The notes: a model not told the origin generated them from the sequence alone. A DNA stretch of 64,000 nucleotides from Dactylosporangium sp. AC04546 (GCF_022095675.1 NZ_JAHYSG010000056.1:13638-77637), one strand, 5' to 3'; positions 33,775 to 43,934 are shown, counted from the first letter of the stretch. Program-made: numbers and translations.

Positions 33775-35336
33775 CAAATTCCCCGGAAGACGTTGTCCTC
33801 CGGCTCACCGATGTGGTGAAGACCTTCCCCGGCGTCCGGGCGCTCGACGGCGTCCAGCTGGAGGTGCGAGCGGGCGAGGTCCACTGCCTGCTCGGCCAGA
33901 ACGGCGCCGGGAAGTCGACATTGATCAAGGTGCTCTCCGGCGCCCACACCCCTGACTCGGGCGAGATCCTGTGGCAGGGCCAGCCGGTGAGCTTCAGCGG
34001 TCCGCAGGCGGCCATGAAGGCCGGCATCGCGACCATCTACCAGGAGCTCGACCTCGTCGACGGCCTCAGCGTCGCCGAGAACATGTACCTCGGCCACGAG
34101 CCGCACAGCGCCGGCTTCGTCGCGCGGCGCACGATGCGCCGCGGCGCCGCCGAGATTCTCCAGCGCCTCGGCCACCCCGAGATCCCGGCCGGCCGCGAGG
34201 TCGGCAAGCTCCCGGCGGCGGCCAAGCAGATCGTCAGCATGGGCCGCGCGCTGTCCCGCGAGGCCCGGCTGCTCATCATGGACGAGCCGAGCGCCGTGCT
34301 CGCCCACGACGAGGTGGAGAACCTGTTCCGCATGGTCCGCGGGCTGACCGCCCAGGGCATCGCGGTCATCTACATCTCGCACCGCCTCGAGGAGATCCGC
34401 GAGATCGGCGACCGGGTGACGGTGCTCAAGGACGGCCGCACGACCGCGGCCAACCTCGACGCCAAGACGACGCCCAACCGGGAGCTGGTCAGCCGGATGA
34501 CCGGCCGCACCATCGAGTACGTCTTCCCCGAGCGCACCGCGAAGCCGGTGCCCGACGGCACCCCGCTGCTCGCGGTGCACGACCTGGCCCTCGACGGCCG
34601 GTTCGAGGACATCTCGCTGCACGTCCACAGCGGAGAGATCGTCGGCATCACCGGACTGGTCGGCTCCGGCCGAACCGAGGTGCTGGAGACCATCTACGGC
34701 GCGCGCCGCGCCACGGCCGGCCGGGTCGAGCTGGAGGGCAGGCCGCTGCGCCGCGGCAGCGTGAACGCGGCGGTGCGGGCCGGCATCGGCATGGCACCGG
34801 AGGAGCGCAAGAGCCAGGCGCTGCTGCTCGCCGAGCCGATCTACCGCAACGTCACGCTCGCGGGCTTCGCGCGCTTCGCCAAGGCGGGCTTCACCGACGC
34901 CGGCCAGGAGCGGGCCGAGGCCGAGCGCGTCACGCGGGGCCTGGACCTGCGGCCGGCCGACGTCCGGCGGCCCGTGCGCACCCTGTCCGGCGGCAACCAG
35001 CAGAAGGTCGTCGTCGGCCGGTGGCTGCTCGGCGGCACTCGCCTGCTGCTGCTCGACGAGCCGACCCGCGGCGTCGACGTGGGTGCGCGCGCCGAGCTGT
35101 ACCAGGTGATCCGCAGGCTCGCCGACGAGGGCGTCGGCGTGCTGCTCGTATCGAGCGAGGTGCCCGAGGTGCTCGGCCTCTCCGACCGCGTGCTCGTCAT
35201 GCGCGAGGGCCGGGTCGTCCACGAGGCGCCCGCCGCTGAACTCGACGAAGACACAGTGCTCGACCTCGTGATGGCCGGCTCGCTGCTCGACGGGGCCGAC
35301 CTGGCGGGCACCGCCCCTGAAGGGAACGCCGCATGA
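33771..35336 (+). CDS. Sugar ABC transporter ATP-binding protein (RbsA-type)
   Basis: A 521-residue protein with two fused ATPase domains, as in RbsA/XylG. Domain one has GQNGAGKST and LLIMDEPSAVLAHDEVENLF. Domain two has ITGLVGSGRTEVLETIYG, a degenerate Walker A as usual for this family, and TLSGGNQQKVVVGRWLL, LLLDEPTRGVDVGA. It powers import of a pentose or similar sugar. It overlaps both neighbours by 4 bases. Confidence 0.94.
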   Translation: MTNSPEDVVLRLTDVVKTFPGVRALDGVQLEVRAGEVHCLLGQNGAGKSTLIKVLSGAHTPDSGEILWQGQPVSFSGPQAAMKAGIATIYQELDLVDGLSVAENMYLGHEPHSAGFVARRTMRRGAAEILQRLGHPEIPAGREVGKLPAAAKQIVSMGRALSREARLLIMDEPSAVLAHDEVENLFRMVRGLTAQGIAVIYISHRLEEIREIGDRVTVLKDGRTTAANLDAKTTPNRELVSRMTGRTIEYVFPERTAKPVPDGTPLLAVHDLALDGRFEDISLHVHSGEIVGITGLVGSGRTEVLETIYGARRATAGRVELEGRPLRRGSVNAAVRAGIGMAPEERKSQALLLAEPIYRNVTLAGFARFAKAGFTDAGQERAEAERVTRGLDLRPADVRRPVRTLSGGNQQKVVVGRWLLGGTRLLLLDEPTRGVDVGARAELYQVIRRLADEGVGVLLVSSEVPEVLGLSDRVLVMREGRVVHEAPAAELDEDTVLDLVMAGSLLDGADLAGTAPEGNAA

Positions 35337-36391
35337 GCACCGCGACCGAACCGGTGGAGCTCCAGCAGGAACAGCCCAAGGCTGCCGGCCAGAGCTGGTG
35401 GCAGCGCGACGGCGCCGACTCGGTGAAGCGCAACCTCGCCCTCATCGGCGTGCTGTTGCTGTTGCTCATCATCGGCGCGATCACCCGCAGCGACATCTTC
35501 CTCGACCCGAGTCGCCTCTGGTCGAACGAGCTGACGGTGCTGACCCAGGCGTCGAGCATCGGCGTGATCGTGGTCGGCATGACGTTCGTGATGATCAGCG
35601 GCGGCATCGACCTGTCGGTCGGCGCGCTGCTGGCCCTGGCGAGCGTCTGGTGCACCACGGTCGCCACGCAGGACCTGGGCGCCGGAGCGATGATCTTCAC
35701 CGCGCTCGCCGTCGGCGCCGGTGCCGGCCTGGTCAACGGGGTGCTCATCTCGTACGGCAAGCTGGTGCCGTTCATCGCGACCCTCGCGATGATGCTGTCG
35801 GCCCGCGGCCTCGCCCAGAACATCTCCGGCTCGCACACCCAGATCACCACCGAGCCGGTGATCCTCAGCCTCGCCGGCGACAAGCTCCTCGGCGTGCCGT
35901 ACATGGTCATCATCTTCCTGCTGGTCGTCGCGCTCGGCTGGATCCTGCTCAACCGCACGACCTTCGGCCGGCGCACGATCGCGATCGGTGGCAACACCGA
36001 GGCCGCCCGCCTCGCGGGTATCAACGTCCGCCTGCAGACCCTGCTGCTGTACGTGCTGTCCGGCCTCTGCTGCGGCATCGCCGCGCTGATGGTGGTGTCC
36101 CAGACGACCTCTGGCAGCAACACCCACGGCGACCTCTACGAGCTCAGCGCGATCGCCGCCGCGATCATCGGCGGCACCGCCCTCACCGGCGGCCGCGGCA
36201 CCATCGTCGGCTCGCTGCTCGGCGTGCTGATCTTCACCCAGATCACCAACCTGTTCATCGTCAACAACCTGCAGCTGGACATCCAGCGCATCATCAATGG
36301 CGGCATCATCGTCGCCGCCGTCCTCATCCAGCAGTTCCGGGTGACGTCGTTCTGGCGCAAGCCGGGCGCGAAGCCCAGCGCCACCTCATAG
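35333..36391 (+). CDS. Sugar ABC transporter permease (RbsC-type)
   Basis: A 352-residue polytopic permease with ~9-10 helices. Family motifs include MTFVMISGGIDLSVGALLALA (~80-100), VNGVLISYGKLVPFIATLAMM and IAIGGNTEAARLAGINV, followed by GRGTIVGSLLGVLIFTQITNLF. The N-terminal ~35 residues are hydrophilic. ATGA overlap couples it to the ATPase. Confidence 0.94.
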   Translation: MSTATEPVELQQEQPKAAGQSWWQRDGADSVKRNLALIGVLLLLLIIGAITRSDIFLDPSRLWSNELTVLTQASSIGVIVVGMTFVMISGGIDLSVGALLALASVWCTTVATQDLGAGAMIFTALAVGAGAGLVNGVLISYGKLVPFIATLAMMLSARGLAQNISGSHTQITTEPVILSLAGDKLLGVPYMVIIFLLVVALGWILLNRTTFGRRTIAIGGNTEAARLAGINVRLQTLLLYVLSGLCCGIAALMVVSQTTSGSNTHGDLYELSAIAAAIIGGTALTGGRGTIVGSLLGVLIFTQITNLFIVNNLQLDIQRIINGGIIVAAVLIQQFRVTSFWRKPGAKPSATS

Positions 36392-36518
36392 CAATTCATC
36401 GATCAGTCAGCTGACGCCGCCGTCACGCCGAGACGGTAGCTCTGATCACTGCGCCCAAAACAGCTCCACCAGTACACCAAAAACACACCCCCATCCCACA
36501 GACGACCAGGAGGTCGTG

Positions 36519-37574
36519 ATGAGCGCATCCTCGGGTGACATGTCCCGTCGCCGTCTTCTCCTCGGCGGGGCGGCAGTCGGCGCCGGCGCGCTGCTTGCCG
36601 CCTGCACCTCGAACGATTCGAAGGACGCCGACGCCGGCACCAACGTCAAGGAGAACACCGCCGCCAGCGAGGCCCCGGGCAAGCCGGTCACCATCGGCTT
36701 CTCCGCCCCCGCCGCCGACCACGGCTGGATCGGTGCCATCACCGCGAACGCCCAGGCCCAGGCCAAGAAGTTCTCCGACGTGACCCTCAAGGTGGTCGAC
36801 GCCGGTAAGGACGCCCCGGCCCAGATCGCCGCGCTGGAGTCGCTGATCCAGAGCAAGCCGGACGCGATCGTCCTGCTGCCGCAGGACGGCGCGCAGCTCA
36901 CCGCGGTCGGCAAGAAGGCCACGGAAGCCGGCATCATCGTCATCAACCTGGACCGTGAGTTCTCCGACCCGGCCGCGTCGTTCTGCCTGATCAAGGGCGA
37001 CAACTACGGCATGGGCATCGCGGCCGGCCACTACGTCGGCGAGAAGCTCAAGGGCAAGACCGACGCCGTGATCGGCGAGATCCCCGGCATCGACGAGCTG
37101 CAGCTGACGAAGGACCGCTCGCGGGGCTTCGCGGACGCCCTCAAGACGTACGGCCTCACCGTCAAGCACCGCGTGCCGGCGCAGTTCACGGTCCAGAGCG
37201 GCCAGGCGGCCACGGCGAACCTGCTCCAGGCGGCCCCGAAGCTCGACGCCGTGTGGAACCACGACGACGACCAGGGCGTCGGCGTGCTCGCCGCGATCCA
37301 GCAGGCCGGCCGCAAGGAGTTCTTCATGGTCGGTGGCGCCGGCTCGCGCGACGCCATGGACCACATCAAGGCCGGCGACTCCGTGCTGACCGCGACCGTC
37401 ACCTACCCGCCGTCGATGGCCTCGTCGGCCATCATCCTGGCCCGCCTCGCGGCCCAGGGGAAGGGCATGAGCGACCTGGTCGAGCTGCAGGTGCCGAAGC
37501 TGATCGTTCTGCAGTCGGAGACCATCACCAAGGACAACGTCGACAAGTACCTCCCGCTCGGCTTCAAGTCCTAA
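36519..37574 (+). CDS. Sugar-binding lipoprotein of the RbsABC-type transporter
   Basis: A 351-residue periplasmic-binding-protein-like lipoprotein (type 1 fold, RbsB/XylF-like). The N-terminus MSRRRLLLGGAAVGAGALLAAC has twin arginines and a lipobox ending LLAAC, so Tat export and lipidation are likely. The mature domain includes VTIGFSAPAADHGWIGAI, DAIVLLPQDG and VWNHDDDQGVGVLAAIQ. AGGAGG lies 5 bases before ATG 36519; a GTG one codon earlier is less well placed. A 127-bp gap separates it from the permease. Confidence 0.93.
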   Translation: MSASSGDMSRRRLLLGGAAVGAGALLAACTSNDSKDADAGTNVKENTAASEAPGKPVTIGFSAPAADHGWIGAITANAQAQAKKFSDVTLKVVDAGKDAPAQIAALESLIQSKPDAIVLLPQDGAQLTAVGKKATEAGIIVINLDREFSDPAASFCLIKGDNYGMGIAAGHYVGEKLKGKTDAVIGEIPGIDELQLTKDRSRGFADALKTYGLTVKHRVPAQFTVQSGQAATANLLQAAPKLDAVWNHDDDQGVGVLAAIQQAGRKEFFMVGGAGSRDAMDHIKAGDSVLTATVTYPPSMASSAIILARLAAQGKGMSDLVELQVPKLIVLQSETITKDNVDKYLPLGFKS

Positions 37575-37610
37575 GGGGTCCTCTACCCAACCACCAGAAA
37601 GGAACCGCCA

Positions 37611-38798
37611 GTGTCCACTCAGGGCAGCAGCGGGGAGCTGCGCGTCGCCATGGTCGGCTACGCGTTCATGGGCGCCGCGCACTCGCAGGCGTGGCGCACC
37701 GTGAACCGTGTCTTCGACCTCCCGGCGCGGGCGACCATGGTCGCCGTCTGCGGTCGCGATGGGGCGAAGGTGGCGGAAGCCGCGAGCAGGCTCGGGTGGG
37801 CCGAAGCGGTGACCGACTGGCGCGCGTTGATCGCCCGGGACGACATCGACGTCATCGACGTCTGTACCCCGGGCGACAGCCACGCCGAGATCGCCATCGC
37901 CGCGCTGGAAGCGGGCAAGCACGTGCTGTGCGAGAAGCCGCTCGCCAACAGCGTCGATGAGGCGCGCGCCATGGTCGCGGCCGCGGTCAAGGCCCGGGCG
38001 CTCGGCGTCCGGTCCGCCTGCGGGTTCAACTACCGCCGGGTCCCGGCCGTCTCGCTCATGCGCAACCTCATCGCCGAGGGCCGCCTCGGCGCGATCCGTC
38101 ACGTCCGGGCCGTGTACCTGCAGGACTGGATCACCGACCCGAACTTCCCGCTCGTCTGGCGGCTCCAGAAGGACAAGGCCGGCTCGGGCGCGCTCGGCGA
38201 CATCGGCGCGCACATCATCGACCTGACCCAGTTCGTCACCGGGCAGACCATCACCGGCGTCGCCGGGCTGACCGAGACGTTCGTCAAGGAGCGGCCGCTG
38301 CCGGCCGAGTCGAGCGGCCTGTCCGCGTCGGCCGGCGCGGCGACGGGCGAGGTCACCGTCGACGACGCGGCCGTGTTCGTCGCCCGGCTGTCCGGTGGCG
38401 GCCTGGCCACGTACGAGGCGACCCGGTTCGCGACGGGCCGCAAGAACGGCCTCAAGGTCGAGATCAACGGCGAGCGCGGCTCGCTGGTGTTCGACCTGGA
38501 GCGGCTCAACGAGCTGGAGTTCTACGACGCCACGCTGCCCACGGCCGAGCAGGGCTTCAGCCGGATCCTGGTGACGGAGGGGGACCACCCCTACGTCGCC
38601 GCGTGGTGGCCGCCGGGGCACATCCTCGGCTACGAGCACTCGTTCACGCACGAGATGCGCGACTTCATCGAGGCCATCGCGACCGGCAGCGACCCGACGC
38701 CGTCGTTCGAGGACGCGCTGCAGGTGCAGCTCGTGCTCGACGCGGTCGAGCGCTCCGGGGCCGCGGACGCCGCATGGATCAGCGTGGTGGAGTCATGA
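37611..38798 (+). CDS. Gfo/Idh/MocA family oxidoreductase
   Basis: A 395-residue NAD(P)-dependent dehydrogenase. The Rossmann start is [20 protein letters not shown], followed by [31 protein letters not shown] (catalytic-Lys EKP motif). The substrate domain contains [13 protein letters not shown]. Members oxidise sugars or inositols; its place after the sugar transporter suggests the imported sugar or a derivative as substrate. AAAGGAA lies before GTG 37611. It overlaps xylA by 4 bases. Confidence 0.91.
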   Translation: MSTQGSSGELRVAMVGYAFMGAAHSQAWRTVNRVFDLPARATMVAVCGRDGAKVAEAASRLGWAEAVTDWRALIARDDIDVIDVCTPGDSHAEIAIAALEAGKHVLCEKPLANSVDEARAMVAAAVKARALGVRSACGFNYRRVPAVSLMRNLIAEGRLGAIRHVRAVYLQDWITDPNFPLVWRLQKDKAGSGALGDIGAHIIDLTQFVTGQTITGVAGLTETFVKERPLPAESSGLSASAGAATGEVTVDDAAVFVARLSGGGLATYEATRFATGRKNGLKVEINGERGSLVFDLERLNELEFYDATLPTAEQGFSRILVTEGDHPYVAAWWPPGHILGYEHSFTHEMRDFIEAIATGSDPTPSFEDALQVQLVLDAVERSGAADAAWISVVES

Positions 38799-39973
38799 CC
38801 GACCCGTACGCCCCCACGCCCGCCGACCGGTTCTCGTTCGGGCTGTGGACGGTGGGCTGGCAGGCCCAGGACGTCTTCGGCTCGGCGTCTCGCCCGGCGC
38901 TCGACCCGGTCGAGTCCGTGCACCGGCTGGCGGAGCTGGGGGCGTACGGTGTCAGCTTCCACGACGACGACCTGATCCCGTTCGGCAGCGACGAGACGGT
39001 CCGCGACCAGGTGGTCAAGCGCTTCAAGGAGGCGCTCGACGACACCGGCCTGGTGGTGTCGATGGCCACCACGAACCTGTTCGGCCATCCCATCTTCAAG
39101 GACGGCGCGTTCACCGCCAACGACCGTGCCGTGCGCCGCTTCGCGCTGCAGAAGGTACTGCGGAACATCGACCTCGCCGCCGAGCTGGGCGCGCCGACGT
39201 ACGTCCTGTGGGGCGGACGCGAGGGCGCCGAGTCCGGGGCGGGCAAGCAGATGCGGGCCGCGCTCGACCGCTACCGCGAGGCGATCAACGCGATCTGCGC
39301 GTACATCCGCGAGCGGGGGTACGACATCCGTCTCGCGATCGAGCCGAAACCGAACGAGCCGCGGGGCGACATCCTGCTGCCGACGATCGGGCACGCGCTC
39401 GCGCTGATCTCGACGCTGGATGAGCCCTCGCGGGTGGGGCTCAACCCGGAGGTCGGGCACGAGGAGATGGCCGGGCTGAACTTCGCGCACGGGATCGCCC
39501 AGGCGCTGTGGCACGGCAAGCTCTTCCACGTCGACCTCAACGGCCAGCACGGGCCACGCTTCGACCAGGACCTGCGCTTCGGCGCCGGCAACCTGCGGGG
39601 CGCGTTCTGGACCGTCGACGTGCTGGAGAACAGCTCCGGCTACCCGACGGCCTACGCCGGGCCGCGCCACTTCGACTACAAGCCGCCGCGCACCGAGGAC
39701 ACCGAGGGCGTCTGGGTGACGGCAGCCGCCTGCATGCGCAACTACCTGATCCTCAAGGAGAAGGTCCACACCTTCCGCGACGACCCCGAGGTGTCCGCCG
39801 CCCTGGCGACCGCGCGGGTCGACGAGCTCTCGGTACCGACGCTGCTGCCCGGGGAGTCCCTGGACGAGCTGCGGGCCGAGGAGATCGACGTCGAGACGGT
39901 CGCTGCCCGGGGGATGGCGTTCGAACGGCTCGACCAGCTGGCCATGGAGCACCTGCTCGGTATCCGTGGCTGA
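38795..39973 (+). CDS. xylA: Xylose isomerase
   Basis: A 392-residue class I actinobacterial xylose isomerase, a cytoplasmic TIM-barrel enzyme converting D-xylose to D-xylulose with two divalent metals. Visible are [10 protein letters not shown], the catalytic His/Asp in [11 protein letters not shown] (H56, D59), [11 protein letters not shown], the metal-binding [24 protein letters not shown] and FHVDLNGQ. The ending [18 protein letters not shown] is characteristic. No xylulokinase gene lies in the window. ATG overlaps the dehydrogenase gene by 4 bases. Confidence 0.96.
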   Translation: MTDPYAPTPADRFSFGLWTVGWQAQDVFGSASRPALDPVESVHRLAELGAYGVSFHDDDLIPFGSDETVRDQVVKRFKEALDDTGLVVSMATTNLFGHPIFKDGAFTANDRAVRRFALQKVLRNIDLAAELGAPTYVLWGGREGAESGAGKQMRAALDRYREAINAICAYIRERGYDIRLAIEPKPNEPRGDILLPTIGHALALISTLDEPSRVGLNPEVGHEEMAGLNFAHGIAQALWHGKLFHVDLNGQHGPRFDQDLRFGAGNLRGAFWTVDVLENSSGYPTAYAGPRHFDYKPPRTEDTEGVWVTAAACMRNYLILKEKVHTFRDDPEVSAALATARVDELSVPTLLPGESLDELRAEEIDVETVAARGMAFERLDQLAMEHLLGIRG

Positions 39974-40157
39974 CCGAATGACTTTCCCGGACCGGTAGCG
40001 AGGGCCCGCCCGCGGTTGCGCCCCGCAGGCGGGAGTACCGGAACGGGGGAGACCGGAGGCCGGCGCGGCGTCACCCAGTCGCCGCGCCGGGCCACCGGGA
40101 CGACGCACACCATGACAGCGCGGCGGCGCGCGCCTTACCTACCGTGAAGGAACTGTC

Positions 40158-41696
40158 ATGAGAATCCGCTCGTGGCTCGCCGCCGCTACGGTGAGCCTCA
40201 CCGCAGCGACCACGCTCATCCCGGCGCCCGCCAGCGCCGCCGACGCCCCGTACAAGGTGCTTGTCTTCAGCAAGACCGCCGGCTTCCGCCACTCGTCCAT
40301 CCCCAACGGCATCGCCGCGATCCAGTCGCTCGGTGCCGCCAACAACTTCACCGTCACCGCCACCGAGGACGCCGCGGCGTTCACGACGGCCAACCTCGCC
40401 CAGTTCCAGACGGTCGTGTTCCTGTCGACGACCGGCGACGTGCTCAACGACACCCAGCAGACCGCCTTCGAGTCGTACATCAGGGGCGGCGGCGGGTACG
40501 TCGGCGTGCACGCGGCGGCCGACACGGAGTACGGCTGGGCGTTCTACGGCACGCTCGTCGGCGCCTGGTTCTCCTCCCACCCGGCGATCCAGCAGGCCAC
40601 GATCGCCGTCGAGGACCGCACCCACCCGGCGACCGCGCACCTCGGCGCGACCTGGGCACGCACTGACGAGTGGTACAACTACCAGACCAACCCGCGCTCG
40701 TCCGCCCGCGTGCTCGCGTCGCTCACCGAGTCGTCGTACTCCGGCGGGACCATGGGCGACCACCCGATCACCTGGTGCAAGACGATCGACAACGGCCGCT
40801 CGTTCTACACCGGCCTGGGCCACACCGAGGCGTCCTACACCGAGGCGGCGTTCACGTCGCTGCTGCTCGGGGCGCTGCGCTACACCGCGAAGCGGGTGGA
40901 CGGCAACTGCGCGCCGTCGACGCCGCCGGCGTCCAGCGTCTACCAGGGCGAGTCGTGGTCGGCGACGAGCGGTGTCCAGGTCGCGAACCACGCCCCCGCC
41001 GTCGGCGGCCGTACCGCCGGCTACATCGACCCGAATGACTGGATTTCGTACACCGGGGTCAACCTCGCGACGGCCCGCGGCGCGCTCGTGCGCGTCTCGT
41101 CGGCCGGCGCCGGCGGTACCGTCGAGTTCCGTGCCGGCTCCGCGACCGGAACCCTGCTCGGCACCGTCTCGGTGCCCAACACCGGCAGCTGGGACACGTT
41201 CCGCGACGTGTTCACCCCGCTCGCGTCCAACTCCTCCTCCACGTTGTACCTCGTGTTCAAGGGCACCGGCAGCTCGCTCTTCGACCTCGACCAGTTCACG
41301 CTGACCCGCACCGCGACGACCCGCCAGGGCGAGGCCTGGTCCTCGACCGGCGGCCTCCAGGTGGCGGCGCACGGCCCCGCGGTCGGCGGCCAGACCGCCG
41401 GCTTCGTCGACAACAACGACTGGGCCGGGTACACCGGGCTCTCGCTGGCCTCGGCGGCCGGCGTGCGGGTGCGGTGGTCGTCGGCCGGCGCCGGCGGCAC
41501 CATCGAGTTCCGCGCCGGCTCGCAGACCGGGACGCTGCTCGGCACGCTCGCGGTGACGAACACGGGCAGCTGGGACACGTTCCGCGAGGCGTCGGTACCG
41601 CTGGCGCCCAACGCGTCGACGAGCCTCTTCCTGGTGTTCCGCGGTGGCAGCGGGTCGCTCTTCGACGTCGACGAGTTCACGCTGCATGCCCTCTGA
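40158..41696 (+). CDS. Secreted ThuA-domain protein with two CBM6-like modules
   Basis: A 512-residue exported protein. The signal peptide is ~1-28 (ending PASAADA). A ThuA-like glutamine-amidotransferase fold covers ~33-250 (YKVLVFSKTAGFRHSSIPNGIAAI, GGYVGVHAAADTEYGW, RSFYTGLGHTEASYTE). Two carbohydrate-binding modules follow at ~259-385 and ~390-512. Both start QGE-WS-T-G-QVA-H-PAVGG and end with SLFD-D-FTL; they are internal duplicates. It probably acts on extracellular sugar polymers. AGGA precedes ATG 40158. Confidence 0.92.
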   Translation: MRIRSWLAAATVSLTAATTLIPAPASAADAPYKVLVFSKTAGFRHSSIPNGIAAIQSLGAANNFTVTATEDAAAFTTANLAQFQTVVFLSTTGDVLNDTQQTAFESYIRGGGGYVGVHAAADTEYGWAFYGTLVGAWFSSHPAIQQATIAVEDRTHPATAHLGATWARTDEWYNYQTNPRSSARVLASLTESSYSGGTMGDHPITWCKTIDNGRSFYTGLGHTEASYTEAAFTSLLLGALRYTAKRVDGNCAPSTPPASSVYQGESWSATSGVQVANHAPAVGGRTAGYIDPNDWISYTGVNLATARGALVRVSSAGAGGTVEFRAGSATGTLLGTVSVPNTGSWDTFRDVFTPLASNSSSTLYLVFKGTGSSLFDLDQFTLTRTATTRQGEAWSSTGGLQVAAHGPAVGGQTAGFVDNNDWAGYTGLSLASAAGVRVRWSSAGAGGTIEFRAGSQTGTLLGTLAVTNTGSWDTFREASVPLAPNASTSLFLVFRGGSGSLFDVDEFTLHAL

Positions 41697-41729
41697 GTTG
41701 CCCGGCCCTCCGGGGCCGGCCTAGACGGA

Positions 41730-41761
41730 AGATGGGGTCGCGACGCCGACCGACCCCATCT
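41730..41761 (+). terminator. Stem-loop after the ThuA-CBM6 gene
   Basis: A perfect 11-bp stem pairs 41730-41740 (AGATGGGGTCG) with 41751-41761 around a 10-base loop. A smaller GC hairpin lies at 41702-41719. Neither has a T-tract, as is usual for high-GC actinobacterial terminators. Confidence 0.55.
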
Positions 41762-42065
41762 CCGGGCCCCGTCCGCTCGGACGTTCGACGTGCCGGCACG
41801 GGCTTCGGGTGGTGACGCCGACTCCACCCGACGTCCGGTTCCGGTGCGGTCCGAGCGGGCGGGGAGCCTCTTTTCCCTGGCATTACTTGCCCGTAGGATG
41901 ATTTCCGCAGCGCACATGGACTCGGCCTTCGCCGGCCGGCCGGCGCGGGCGGGAGGCGCAACCCGCCCGCCTCGGACACGTCCGTGGTGGTGCTTCTGAT
42001 TGCCCGCAGGTCACCCTCGCGCCTGGACCCCAACGTGCTCACCACAGTGCACCGGAGGACACAGC
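41762..42065. other. Intergenic region before the sugar phosphate isomerase gene
   Basis: No convincing gene is seen in these 304 bases. CCGGAGG at the end is the ribosome site of the next gene. A short open frame at 41790-41999 has no protein-like composition. Confidence 0.5.
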
Positions 42066-43073
42066 ATGGCGCGTCCCATCACGCTCTTCACCGGCCAGTG
42101 GGCCGACCTTCCGTTCGAGGAGGTCTGCCGCCTGGCCTCCGAGTGGGGCTACGACGGCCTTGAGATCGCCTGCTGGGGCGATCACTTCGAGGTCGACAAG
42201 GCGATCTCCGACGACTCCTATGTGGATCGCAAGCTGGAGACGCTCGCGAAGTACAACTTGAAGGTCTGGACCATCTCCAACCACCTCGTCGGGCAGGCGG
42301 TCTGCGACCACCCGATCGACCAGCGGCACCAGGGCATCCTCCCGGCGCGGATCTGGGGCGACGGCTCACCCGAGGGCGTCCGCCAGCGGGCCGCCGAGGA
42401 GATCAAGGACACCGCCCGGGCCGCCCGCAAGCTCGGCGTCGACGTCGTCGTCGGCTTCACCGGCTCGTCGATCTGGCACACGCTCGCCATGTTCCCGCCG
42501 GTCCCGCCGGAGATGATCGAGGCCGGCTACCAGGACTTCGCGGACCGGTGGAACCCGATCCTCGACGTCTTCGACGAGGTCGGCGTGAAGTTCGCGCACG
42601 AGGTGCACCCGAGCGAGATCGCCTACGACTACTACACGACGAAGCGCACCCTGGAGGCCGTCGGGCACCGGCCCGCCTTCGGCCTCAACTGGGACCCGTC
42701 GCACTTCGTGTGGCAGGAGCTCGACCCGGTGAACTTCATCTTCGACTTCGCCGACCGGATCTACCACGTCGACTGCAAGGACGCGAAGGTCCGCACGGGC
42801 GACGGCCGCCGCGGCCGCCTCGCGTCCCACCTGCCGTGGGCCGACATGCGCCGCGGCTGGGACTTCGTCTCCACCGGCCACGGCGACGTGCCGTGGGAGG
42901 ACTGCTTCCGCGCGCTCAACGCGATCGGCTACAGCGGCCCGATCTCGATCGAGTGGGAGGACGCCGGCATGGACCGCCTGCTCGGCGCCCCCGAGGCGCT
43001 GCAGTTCGTGCGCCGCCTGGCCTTCGACGCTCCCGCCGCGGCCTTCGACGCGGCGTTCTCGTCGTCGTCCTGA
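42066..43073 (+). CDS. Sugar phosphate isomerase/epimerase (xylose-isomerase-like TIM barrel)
   Basis: A 335-residue AP-endonuclease-2-type TIM-barrel protein. Motifs include [79 protein letters not shown] and [14 protein letters not shown]; the Glu/His/Asp residues would bind a metal. Members act on inositols, tagatose/fructose or keto-sugars. It is the last gene of the sugar region and is transcribed separately from xylA. GGAGG lies just upstream of ATG 42066. Confidence 0.9.
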   Translation: MARPITLFTGQWADLPFEEVCRLASEWGYDGLEIACWGDHFEVDKAISDDSYVDRKLETLAKYNLKVWTISNHLVGQAVCDHPIDQRHQGILPARIWGDGSPEGVRQRAAEEIKDTARAARKLGVDVVVGFTGSSIWHTLAMFPPVPPEMIEAGYQDFADRWNPILDVFDEVGVKFAHEVHPSEIAYDYYTTKRTLEAVGHRPAFGLNWDPSHFVWQELDPVNFIFDFADRIYHVDCKDAKVRTGDGRRGRLASHLPWADMRRGWDFVSTGHGDVPWEDCFRALNAIGYSGPISIEWEDAGMDRLLGAPEALQFVRRLAFDAPAAAFDAAFSSSS

Positions 43074-43086
43074 CCCTGTTCATGGC

Positions 43087-43116
43087 GAAGGGCCGGCTAA
43101 CTTCAGCCGGCCCTTC
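43087..43116. terminator. Bidirectional hairpin terminator
   Basis: A perfect 12-bp stem pairs 43087-43098 (GAAGGGCCGGCT) with 43105-43116 around a 6-base loop, between the convergent isomerase and YtxH-like genes. CACCGTTT follows on the plus strand. Confidence 0.8.
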
Positions 43117-43132
43117 ACCGTTTGGTCCTGAC

Positions 43133-43462
43133 TTACACCCCCGGGGTCCGCGTCGCCCCCGGCCCGGTGGTGGCGAGCGTGTCACGCTCGATCGCCGGCG
43201 TGTCCGACGTGTGCAGCAGCCGCTGGCCGAGATCGGTCTCGGCGAACCGGCTGTTGGCGAGGCGGTCGGTCACCTTGGTCTTGCCCTCGCTGTAGAGCCG
43301 CGTCGCCTGCTCCTGGACGACCCCGGCGGCTTCCTGGACCGTCGGGCTCTCCTTGATCTTCAGAGCAGTGGCCTTGAGCTCTTCATACTTCTCTCGACCC
43401 GCCCGGGCACCGAGCACGAAGCCCGCGGCCAGGCCGCCGAGGAACAGTAGCTTGCCGCGCAT
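43133..43462 (-). CDS. YtxH-like small membrane protein
   Basis: A 109-residue protein beginning MRGKLLFLGGLAAGFVLGARAGREKYEELK. This is a short glycine-rich membrane anchor followed by a charged amphipathic helix, the layout of YtxH/general-stress-type proteins. AGGAGG lies 8 bases before ATG 43462. Homologues are common in actinobacteria; the function is unknown. Confidence 0.8.
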   Translation of the reverse strand: MRGKLLFLGGLAAGFVLGARAGREKYEELKATALKIKESPTVQEAAGVVQEQATRLYSEGKTKVTDRLANSRFAETDLGQRLLHTSDTPAIERDTLATTGPGATRTPGV

Positions 43463-43685
43463 CGCGACGACCTCCTTCTGGACGGCGACGGATCGATCAG
43501 GTTGCCGCCCTGTGGTTTCGTTACCCGTCCATCGTCGTTCCGACACATCGATCTTGTGGGCCCTTTGCCAAGATCCGCCACCCGTAGCGGTGACCTGCCC
43601 GCGGCACGCCGGATACCCGGTGGCGCGGGACCCCGGTTCGTGCTGTACTCTTTCCCGGTCGCCCTCGCACGGGGGAGATGCACGG

Positions 43686-43758
43686 TCCCGCGTAGCTCAA
43701 TTGGCAGAGCAGCCGGCTGTTAACCGGCAGGTTATAGGTTCGAGTCCTATCGCGGGAG
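43686..43758 (+). tRNA. tRNA-Asn (anticodon GTT)
   Basis: A full cloverleaf is visible. Acceptor arms are TCCCGCG/CGCGGGA, D-stem GCTC/GAGC, anticodon stem GCCGG/CCGGC with loop CTGTTAA (anticodon GTT), and T-arm ATAGG-TTCGAGT-CCTAT. The discriminator is G, and CCA is not encoded. Confidence 0.96.
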
Positions 43759-43766
43759 CTCCAAAC

Positions 43767-43789
43767 GGCCCCTTACCGGGGCCATTTTT
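43767..43789 (+). terminator. Intrinsic terminator after tRNA-Asn
   Basis: GGCCCC (43767-43772) pairs with GGGGCC (43778-43783) and is followed by ATTTTT. It is one of only two terminators in the window with a true T-tract (the other is at 59045-59078). It separates the two tRNA genes into different transcripts. Confidence 0.88.
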
Positions 43790-43860
43790 CATGCGCGGGT
43801 ACCCTGACACCGTTTCGGGTCCGCATTCGGGTTGCTTCACTCGGTAAGCTTGCGACGCTC

Positions 43861-43934
43861 GGGGCGGTAGCTCAGCAGGTTAGAGCTGGGGACTCATAAT
43901 CCCTTGGTCGCGGGTTCGAGTCCCGCCCGCCCCA
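43861..43934 (+). tRNA. tRNA with CAT anticodon (elongator Met or Ile2)
   Basis: The cloverleaf has acceptor GGGGCGG/CCGCCCC with discriminator A, D-stem GCTC/GAGC, and anticodon stem GGGGA/TCCCT with loop CTCATAA. The T-arm is GCGGG-TTCGAGT-CCCGC. CAT is read as Met unless C34 is lysidine-modified. The variable-region TTGGTC resembles E. coli tRNA-Ile2, so Ile2 is a real alternative. Confidence 0.92.

Noticed and set aside
41790..41999. Small plus-strand frame before the sugar phosphate isomerase gene
   Set aside because: No ribosome site and no recognisable fold or conservation signal.
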